The notes beneath the pieces are model-generated. The model ran no database searches. It saw only the letters and a list, made by a program, of their open reading frames with translations, and was not told where the DNA came from. The position numbers and the translations under genes were made by a program. A stretch of 10,548 nucleotides of DNA from positions 1 to 10,548 of the forward strand of contig JAKAVU010000076.1 in assembly GCA_021817185.1 (NCBI GenBank), in the 5' to 3' direction. This stretch comes from a bacterium (lineage in GTDB: Bacteria; Chloroflexota; Dormibacteria; UBA8260; Bog-877). Position 1 is the first letter of the stretch. Every line of letters starts with the position of its first letter. Of this stretch, positions 6,042-10,548 are shown piece after piece.

Positions 6042-6827
6042 TTGCCCCAGGAGACGACCCCGGAGGTCTACCTCATCGCGCGGCCCGCGGTCGACCGCGC
6101 GGCCATGCAGGCCTACCTGGAGCGGGTCGGCGGCCAGAGCTGGCTGGATCGGCGCGGCAGTTCGGATCAGGGCGGCGACGGGGAGCTGCTGGTCGAGTTT
6201 GCCGGGCGCACCTGCTACCGCAGCTGGGAGCCAGGCCTGAACCCCAATGTGACCAAGGTGCGGCAGGACCCTCGGGCCTACCTCCAGAACATCCTCAAGA
6301 GCGCCCACGGGAGCGTGCTGGAGCATGCCAACTACACCTTCGCGCTCCACAACGTGAGCCGGGTCGCCACCCACGAGATCGTGCGCCACCGCGCCGGTGC
6401 CGCCTACAGCCAGGAGAGTCTGCGCTACGTGCGCCTGGTCGACATCGGGTTTCGCGTTCCGCCCGCCCTGGAACCGGTCCGCCAGCAGGTTCTGGAGCTG
6501 GTGGAGCGCCTTGAGGAGTTCCAGGTCTCGGCAGCCAAGGCGCTGCGGCTGGACGAGGAAGGGGTTCCCTTCCATGTGAAGAAGGAGGCAACCTCTGCTC
6601 TCCGGCGCCTGGCGCCGATTGGCCTCAGCACCGACATCATCATGACCATGAACCTGCGGACCCTGCGCCACGTGGTGCAAATGCGCACTGCCGTGGGGGC
6701 CGAGGAGGAGCTGCGGATCATCTTCGGCAGGGTGGGGGAGATCATGATCCAGGAGGCTTCCGGGGTGTTCCAGGACTTCTCTCGCGACCCGCGGGGATGC
6801 TGGGTGCCCGGCTTCCCCAAGGTCTGA
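6042..6827 (+). CDS. thyX: Flavin-dependent thymidylate synthase ThyX
   Basis: The 261-residue protein is ThyX, which methylates dUMP to dTMP using methylenetetrahydrofolate, FAD and NADPH. Motifs are FAGRTCYRSW (53-62), HGSVLEHANYTF (89-100) and the signature RHRAGAAYSQESLRY (115-129). The classical signature has seven residues between RHR and the serine; here there are eight, ending at Ser126. I believe a ThyX subgroup shares this spacing. An extra loop at about residues 31-48 separates the first strand from FAGRTCY. The start must be TTG at 6042: a TAG lies immediately upstream in frame, and the first strand (EVYLIARP) would be lost from the ATG at 6102. No good Shine-Dalgarno site is seen. 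It follows HemQ by 53 bases. Confidence 0.93.
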   Translation: MPQETTPEVYLIARPAVDRAAMQAYLERVGGQSWLDRRGSSDQGGDGELLVEFAGRTCYRSWEPGLNPNVTKVRQDPRAYLQNILKSAHGSVLEHANYTFALHNVSRVATHEIVRHRAGAAYSQESLRYVRLVDIGFRVPPALEPVRQQVLELVERLEEFQVSAAKALRLDEEGVPFHVKKEATSALRRLAPIGLSTDIIMTMNLRTLRHVVQMRTAVGAEEELRIIFGRVGEIMIQEASGVFQDFSRDPRGCWVPGFPKV

Positions 6828-6893
6828 GCCGGTTGGCGACCCTGGGTCGGAGCGTCCTGCCGGTCTGCCCGGCGCCAGTCCGCGCGTCGCGGC

Positions 6894-7215
6894 ATCGGCT
6901 GCCGCAATCCGCTCACCCTGGCTCCCTTCTGGCTCGCGGTGCTCGGCTACCACACCACCTCCGGCTACGCCCAGCCCTACCTTGATCTGGTGGGCCGCCC
7001 GGCTCCCTGGGCGCCTTTCTCCAGCGGGTGCCCGGGCCCAAGGTGGTGAAGAACCGGATCCACCTTGATCTTGCCGGCGGCCCCCGGCGACTGCCGAGCT
7101 GCGGGGCATCGGCGCCCGGGCTCTGGACGGCGGTCCCGGACCAGGACAGGTGGGAGTGGCAGGTGCTGCAGGCCCGGAAGAGAGTGAGGCCTGGGCCTGC
7201 TCGGAAGGCGGCTGA
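6894..7215 (+). pseudogene. Remnant of a glyoxalase/VOC-family gene with several frameshifts
   Basis: No single open frame crosses this stretch, but pieces of one family appear in order in changing frames. Frame 1 (about 6894-7012) reads CRNPLTLAPFWLAVLGY, then YAQPYLDLVG, like the N-terminal VOC strand and helix. Frame 2 (7013 to about 7078) reads AFLQRVPGPKVVKNRIHLDL, the hallmark middle segment of glyoxalase-like proteins. Frame 3 (about 7087-7215) reads ATAELRGIGARALDGG and later PEESEAWAC, resembling the GAR and DPEGNEFC parts. Each shift equals one missing base; the second lies at a C5 run (7081-7085). A fragment RWEWQVL in frame 2 suggests further shifts. No start codon or ribosome site is clear. 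It reads as a decayed gene rather than a coding sequence; sequencing error is the alternative. Confidence 0.62.
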
Positions 7216-7272
7216 TGCCGCAGAGATGGTGTCTCCTCGGTGACCGCTCCAACTGCCACCCGATCGATTCCC

Positions 7273-7278
7273 GTACGA
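7273..7278 (+). promoter_or_regulatory. Possible -10 element of the Mo oxidoreductase gene
   Basis: TACGAT (matches the relaxed TANNNT -10 form) lies 8 bases before the ATG at 7287, implying a very short or absent leader. A GAGG at 7282-7285 overlaps the space, so Shine-Dalgarno initiation is also possible. No -35 element is convincing. Confidence 0.25.
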
Positions 7279-7286
7279 TCCGAGGT

Positions 7287-7886
7287 ATGAAGATCGTGCG
7301 TCGCCACCTCGACCCCAGGGTGGAGGCCGACCCGCAGCGTCTGCCCCCGGGGCAGGTCCTGACCGAGAAGTGGCCGGTGCTCCACTACGGACGGGTGCCA
7401 GACTATGACATCTCGCGCTGGCGCCTGCGGATCTTTGGGGAGGTGGAGCAGGAGACAGTGCTCACCTTCGAGCAGGTGCTCGGCCTGCCCGCCAAGGAGG
7501 TCGTCTGCGACATCCATTGCGTGACCACGTGGAGCCGCTTCGACAACCACTTTCGGGGCGTTCCCCTGGCCGAGGTCGCGGCCCTTGCCGGGGCCCACCC
7601 GGAGGTGAGGTTTGTCGAGTTCCACTGTCACGGGGGGTTCACCACCTCGGTGCCCATCGAGGTGGCGACCGCGGAGGATGCCCTGCTCGCCTACAGTCAT
7701 GATGGCCGGCCGCTGTCTCCGGAGCACGGCTATCCGCTGCGGGCGCTGCTGCCGCGGAAGTACTTCTGGAAGAGTGCCAAGTGGGTGGAGGGGGTCGAGT
7801 TTCGCCGGGAGGACGAACTGGGCTTCTGGGAGCGCAACGGCTACAACAACAGCGCCGACCCCTGGCGGGAGGAGCGGTACTGGTGA
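7287..7886 (+). CDS. Cytosolic sulfite-oxidase-fold molybdopterin oxidoreductase
   Basis: The 199-residue protein belongs to the compact group of sulfite-oxidase-like enzymes (COG2041 type). The mononuclear Mo cofactor is held by a cysteine, here Cys78 in VVCDIHCVTTWSRFD (72-86). Other family parts are FRGVPLAEV, the FHCHGGFTTSVPIE segment (about 116-129), and HGYPLRALLPRKYFWKSAKWVEGVEF. There is no twin-arginine signal, so it differs from periplasmic MsrP and is probably cytoplasmic. Small relatives have unknown substrates. The frame is open back to 7215, but ATG 7287 is preferred: the family N-terminus starts about there, GAGG lies just before it, and the upstream part reads as intergenic. 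It lies just downstream of a VOC gene remnant and 79 bases before an Fe-S carrier. Confidence 0.88.
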   Translation: MKIVRRHLDPRVEADPQRLPPGQVLTEKWPVLHYGRVPDYDISRWRLRIFGEVEQETVLTFEQVLGLPAKEVVCDIHCVTTWSRFDNHFRGVPLAEVAALAGAHPEVRFVEFHCHGGFTTSVPIEVATAEDALLAYSHDGRPLSPEHGYPLRALLPRKYFWKSAKWVEGVEFRREDELGFWERNGYNNSADPWREERYW

Positions 7887-7911
7887 CGGGAACCTCCGAC
7901 TGCGTTAAACT
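7883..7911 (+). promoter_or_regulatory. Candidate promoter for the second Fe-S carrier gene
   Basis: GTGACG (7883-7888) and TAAACT (7906-7911) match the -35 and -10 consensus at four of six positions each, with the ideal 17-base spacer. Transcription would begin near 7918, giving a 48-base leader before the ATG at 7966. The -35 overlaps the end of the Mo gene. Readthrough from that gene remains possible. Confidence 0.35.
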
Positions 7912-7965
7912 CGAATCGACCAGCATCGGCTGGCGGCTTCAGACCAGGTTCAGGGAAATTTCACT

Positions 7966-8328
7966 ATGATCACCGTTTCCGAGCAGGCAGTCAGCCAGTT
8001 GAAGCAGCTACTCCAGCAGCAGGAGAACCAGGAGATGGGCCTCAGGGTCTACGTGACTCCGGGAGGATGCTCCGGGTTCAGCTACGGGATGGGCTTCGAC
8101 GACGCTCCGGCCAGCGACGATGAGGTGACCGAGCAGGAGGGGATCAAGGTCTTCGTGGATCCCTACAGTGCGACCTATCTGGAAGGGGCGGAGATCGACT
8201 ACGTCGACAGCCTGATGGGCGGCGGATTCACGGTCCACAACCCCCAGGCGGTCAAGACCTGTTCCTGCGGCCAGTCCTTCGACTCCGGGGACGGCGCGGG
8301 CGCGGCCAAGGCCTGCAGCGCAGTCTGA
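7966..8328 (+). CDS. A-type iron-sulfur carrier (ErpA/IscA-like)
   Basis: This 120-residue protein has the canonical A-type motifs: PGGCSGFSYGMGF with Cys35 and TCSCGQSF with Cys99 and Cys101. These three thiols bind a transferable Fe-S cluster. Length and motif spacing agree with ErpA or IscA, apart from a short Gly/Ala-rich C-terminal tail with a fourth cysteine (Cys117). It is more canonical than the copy at 2229-2624, which has CRGF. The start follows AGGGA (7952-7956), 9 bases upstream. No isc or suf genes are nearby, so its place in assembly is not set by context. It could serve respiratory or radical-SAM clients. Confidence 0.92.
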   Translation: MITVSEQAVSQLKQLLQQQENQEMGLRVYVTPGGCSGFSYGMGFDDAPASDDEVTEQEGIKVFVDPYSATYLEGAEIDYVDSLMGGGFTVHNPQAVKTCSCGQSFDSGDGAGAAKACSAV

Positions 8329-8338
8329 CCCGGCCCGG

Positions 8339-8368
8339 CTCCGGGAGCGTGCGCTTGACGTCCCGGAG
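8339..8368. terminator. Hairpin downstream of the second Fe-S carrier gene
   Basis: CTCCGGGA (8339-8346) and TCCCGGAG (8361-8368) form a perfect 8-bp stem with a 14-base loop, starting 10 bases after the carrier's stop codon. No T-run follows, so this is at best a weak, U-poor terminator or an mRNA-end stabilising stem. Two 9-base copies of GGGTTCGGG follow at 8374 and 8390. The rest of the 200-base gap to the next gene shows nothing I can name. Confidence 0.35.
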
Positions 8369-8528
8369 GTCGAGGGTTCGGGGCGACGCGGGTTCGGGTC
8401 TGGCTCGGCCGCCGCTAGGGTGGCGTGTTCCGGGCCGGTCGGTGTCTTACGTGCCGGCCTCCGAGGCACCCCCTGGGTTTGCGCGTGGCGCGGCTTCTGA
8501 TTCGGCCCGAGTTCACCTCTGAGACCGG

Positions 8529-9530
8529 ATGGCTCGCACGGAGGCGCCCGGCGCCCGCCCTCTGACGCATGACCGGGCCCGCAGAATCGCCGTCCTCGCC
8601 GGCGGGGTGGGAGCGGCCAGGTTTCTATCCGGCCTGGTCGAGGCGGATCCGGCCGCCGCCATAACCGTGATCGGCAACAGCGCCGACGACTTTGTGGTGC
8701 ACGGGCTGCACGTGAGCCCCGATCTGGATTCGGTCACCTACACCCTGTGCGGGATCGGCGATGAGGAGCGCGGCTGGGGCATCCGCCACGAGACCTGGGG
8801 GGCGCTGGAGCAACTACGGCGGCTGGGCGAGGAGAGCTGGTTTCAGCTGGGGGACCGGGATCTGGGGACCCACATATTCCGTACCTCCAGGCTGCGAGCA
8901 GGTGGCTCGCTGTCGGAGGTCACGCGCGAGCTGGGCCGGAGGCTGGGGCTGCCGCTGCGCCTGCTGCCCATGACCGACGACCAGGTCACGACCCGCATTC
9001 ACACTCGCGACGGGCGGGACCTGCACGTCCAGGAGTACCTGGTGCGCGAGGCGTGCCGCCCCGCGATCGGATCGGTCGAGTACCGGGGTGCCGCGGCCGC
9101 GCGGCCGGCCCCCGGGTCTCTGGAGGCCATTGCCGAGGCCGATCTGGTCATCCTGGCTCCGAGCAACCCGGTGATCTCGATCGGCCCCATCCTGGCCGTG
9201 CCGGGGATTCGCGAGGCGGTAACGGCCGCCTCCATGGTGGTTGGGATCAGCCCGATCGTGGCCGGCAGGGCCATCAAGGGACCGGCGGTGGCGATGCTGG
9301 AGGCGCTCGGGCTGCCGACTTCGGCGCTGGGGGTGGCAGACTGCTATCAAGGGCTCCTGCACGTGCTGGTCCTGGACACGGCGGATGGCGGGCTGGCTGG
9401 GCAGGTGCGGGCCAGGGGGCTGGAGCCCCACGTCTGTGACACCATGATGGTGAGCGCCGGAGCCCGCCTCAGGCTGGCCAGGGAGGTTGTGACGGTGGCA
9501 GAGCGCGTTCTGGCCTCGGCGCCGGGATGA
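8529..9530 (+). CDS. cofD: 2-phospho-L-lactate/phosphoenolpyruvate transferase CofD (FbiA)
   Basis: CofD transfers the phospho-lactyl or phosphoenolpyruvyl moiety from its GDP-activated donor onto the deazaflavin FO, making F420-0 or dehydro-F420-0. The 333-residue protein has the family's Gly-rich entry AGGVGAARFLSGL (24-36) and NSADDFVVHGLHVSPDLDSVTY (50-71). DRDLGTHIFRT, the NPVISIGPIL loop and ISPIVAGRAIKGP also match. The length is normal. The ATG at 8529 gives an N-terminal extension of about 18 residues before the first strand, with only a weak Shine-Dalgarno site. No alternative in-frame start lies closer. It opens the F420 cluster and is followed after 4 bases by cofC. Confidence 0.94.
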   Translation: MARTEAPGARPLTHDRARRIAVLAGGVGAARFLSGLVEADPAAAITVIGNSADDFVVHGLHVSPDLDSVTYTLCGIGDEERGWGIRHETWGALEQLRRLGEESWFQLGDRDLGTHIFRTSRLRAGGSLSEVTRELGRRLGLPLRLLPMTDDQVTTRIHTRDGRDLHVQEYLVREACRPAIGSVEYRGAAAARPAPGSLEAIAEADLVILAPSNPVISIGPILAVPGIREAVTAASMVVGISPIVAGRAIKGPAVAMLEALGLPTSALGVADCYQGLLHVLVLDTADGGLAGQVRARGLEPHVCDTMMVSAGARLRLAREVVTVAERVLASAPG

Positions 9531-9534
9531 ATTC

Positions 9535-10215
9535 GTGACCGCCGATCCGTTTCTGGTCATCCCGGTCAAGCCCAGCTCTGGGGGCAAGCAGCGCTTGGCG
9601 GGGACCCTGCCCGACCCAGGGCGGGAGATGTTGAGCCTCGCCCTGGCCGTGCGCGTGATCAGCCTGGCGGCCGGCGTCTGGCCCGCCGGCAGGGTCGTGG
9701 TCATCTCCTCAGAGCCACGGCTGGTGCCCATCTGTGAACGCCTGGTGGTGGCGCGGGCAGGGGATCCCGGGGCGGGGCAGACGGCCGCGGTCCGTTCCGG
9801 AGTTGGCTGGGCGCTGGAGCGGGGGGCGCGGGTTGTGGCGACCGTGGCGGCTGACCTCCCCGGCGTCGCCGGCTCCGACCTGGAGCAGCTGTTGGCCACC
9901 GCCCGCAGTCTTGCGGCCGGCTCGATGGCCATGTACCCCGACCGCGAGGGCTCCGGGACCAACGCGATGGTGGTGGCACCGGCCAGCCTTATGGTGCACG
10001 CCTTCGGCCCGGGCTCCCGGGTCCGGCACGAGCGCATAGCGGCTCACTTGGGGCTGCGCCTCAGGGTCGAGGAGGTGGCCGGGCTGGGCTGGGACCTCGA
10101 TCGCCCCGAAGACCTGGAAGCCACGACGGTCGGTCTGCCGCACCCGCTGCTGAACTGGGCGGTCCAGCTCGCGCACCACGGCCCGCACCGGGCCGAGGCC
10201 CAGATTGGAGGCTGA
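9535..10215 (+). CDS. cofC: Guanylyltransferase CofC/FbiD of coenzyme F420 synthesis
   Basis: CofC/FbiD activates 2-phospho-L-lactate or phosphoenolpyruvate with GTP, giving the donor used by CofD. The 226-residue protein shows the nucleotidyltransferase entry VIPVKPSSGGKQRLAG (8-23), ISSEPRL, the acidic AADLPGV (105-111, Asp107 a likely metal ligand) and GSGTNAMVVAP (139-149). DLDRPEDL closes the domain. Which substrate is used cannot be read from the sequence; mycobacterial FbiD prefers phosphoenolpyruvate. The GTG start at 9535 lies 4 bases after the cofD stop. A purine-rich GGGATGA before it may act as the ribosome site. The stop lies inside the cofE start region, so cofD, cofC and cofE are probably one operon. 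Confidence 0.92.
   Translation: MTADPFLVIPVKPSSGGKQRLAGTLPDPGREMLSLALAVRVISLAAGVWPAGRVVVISSEPRLVPICERLVVARAGDPGAGQTAAVRSGVGWALERGARVVATVAADLPGVAGSDLEQLLATARSLAAGSMAMYPDREGSGTNAMVVAPASLMVHAFGPGSRVRHERIAAHLGLRLRVEEVAGLGWDLDRPEDLEATTVGLPHPLLNWAVQLAHHGPHRAEAQIGG
10195..10198 (+). promoter_or_regulatory. Shine-Dalgarno site fixing the TTG start of cofE
   Basis: GAGG at 10195-10198 lies 6 bases before TTG at 10205, inside the end of cofC. No ATG or GTG sits in frame between it and the conserved cofE start, so this site selects TTG. Confidence 0.5.
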
Positions 10216-10548
10216 GCCGCAGCGACCTCTGGTACGGAGCCGCCGGCTCGCGTGCTGGGCGGTCGAAGGGGTCGCGGAGGTGGCGCCCGGGGACGATCTC
10301 GCCCGGCTCTGTCGCGGCCCCCTGCAGGGGGCCGGCGGGCTGGAGCCCTGGGACGTGGTGCTCGTCACTCACAAGGTGATCTCCAAGGCGGAGGGACGCA
10401 TGGTGCTGCTCGAGGACGTCATCCCCGGCGACGTCGCGGTCGCCATCGGCCAGCGGGTGGGTCAGGACCCACGCATGGTGGAGGTGATCCTGCGCGAGAG
10501 CCGAGCCGTGATCCGAGCCGAACCGGGAGTCCTGGTGACCGAGACCGT
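10205..10548 (+). CDS. cofE: F420-0:gamma-glutamyl ligase CofE, partial at window end
   Basis: The reading frame runs off the right edge, so only the first 114 residues are visible. CofE adds the gamma-linked glutamate tail to F420-0 using GTP. The fragment has APGDDLARL (27-35) and the hallmark THKVISKAEGR (55-65). ILRESRAVIR and GVLVTET follow, as in the substrate- and nucleotide-binding part of the family. The start is TTG at 10205, overlapping the cofC end by 11 bases. Whether the full gene is a stand-alone CofE or the FbiB type fused to a nitroreductase-like domain, as in Actinomycetota, cannot be seen. The first 20 residues (PQRPLVRSRRLACWAV) look atypical. Confidence 0.9.
   Translation, partial: MEAEPQRPLVRSRRLACWAVEGVAEVAPGDDLARLCRGPLQGAGGLEPWDVVLVTHKVISKAEGRMVLLEDVIPGDVAVAIGQRVGQDPRMVEVILRESRAVIRAEPGVLVTET

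Noticed and set aside
7028..7243. Stand-alone 71-residue gene inside the VOC relic
   Set aside because: It holds only the middle part of the VOC fold, then runs into non-homologous sequence, and its GTG start lies within the conserved segment.
7215..7286. 24-residue N-terminal extension of the Mo oxidoreductase
   Set aside because: It starts in the pseudogene region without a ribosome site, and the family N-terminus begins about 7287.
5913..7727. 604-residue open frame on the minus strand
   Set aside because: It runs antisense through hemQ's end, thyX, the VOC relic and the Mo gene. The product is low-complexity and shows no family motif; it is a shadow typical of high-GC DNA.
8371..8400. 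tRNA T-loop-like GGTTCGGGTC
   Set aside because: No matching acceptor, D or anticodon stems around it; it is part of a short direct repeat.
8814..10037. 407-residue open frame on the minus strand
   Set aside because: Antisense to cofD and cofC, both of which have clear family motifs; the product is Arg/Pro-rich with no recognisable domain.
1..10548. CRISPR array, insertion sequence, phage or defence system
   Set aside because: I saw no regularly spaced repeats, transposase, integrase, terminal inverted repeats or defence-type domains; the genes are core-metabolic in type.

Overview
The window is GC-rich bacterial chromosome, gene-dense and almost entirely on the + strand, with many 1-11 base gene overlaps. 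GTG or TTG starts appear at six genes (716, 3413, 5233, 6042, 9535, 10205). The gene content points to a high-GC, aerobic, F420-using lineage: coenzyme F420 biosynthesis genes, a coproheme decarboxylase of the chlorite dismutase family, flavin-dependent thymidylate synthase ThyX, a cytosolic molybdenum oxidoreductase and YtxH-type proteins. Chloroflexota/Dormibacterota or Actinomycetota would fit. This is inference from gene content and composition only. Nothing suggests a plasmid, phage or mobile element.

Layout. (1) 25-1486: a hairpin-forming inverted repeat, a cold-shock-domain protein, a coupled 141-residue protein I do not recognise, and a thioredoxin with a CnoX/YbbN-like C-terminal extension. 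(2) 1686-2221: two overlapping small YtxH-like membrane proteins, convergent with (3) a minus-strand A-type Fe-S carrier (2229-2624), whose promoter looks leaderless. (4) 2680-5988: a YcbX/mARC-like MOSC protein diverges from that carrier. It is followed by a degenerate response-regulator-like protein, an M20D amidohydrolase, a 71-residue zinc-ribbon protein and HemQ. The last four are joined by 4-8 base overlaps. (5) 6042-6827: ThyX. (6) 6828-7286: no intact gene, but remains of a frameshifted glyoxalase/VOC-family gene. (7) 7287-7886: sulfite-oxidase-fold Mo oxidoreductase, then a second A-type Fe-S carrier (7966-8328). (8) 8529-10548: cofD-cofC-cofE, the F420 cluster, with cofE cut by the window edge.

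How the genes relate. CofC, CofD and CofE are three successive steps of F420 synthesis and should form one transcript. The remaining genes lean towards cofactors and redox: HemQ (heme), two A-type carriers (Fe-S), two Mo-cofactor proteins (MOSC and sulfite-oxidase fold), a thioredoxin-chaperone-like protein and a flavin-dependent ThyX. I see no clearly new multi-gene system. The most interesting items are the VOC pseudogene, the unknown protein coupled to the cold-shock gene, the pseudo-receiver/zinc-ribbon pair flanking the amidohydrolase, and the likely leaderless promoter.
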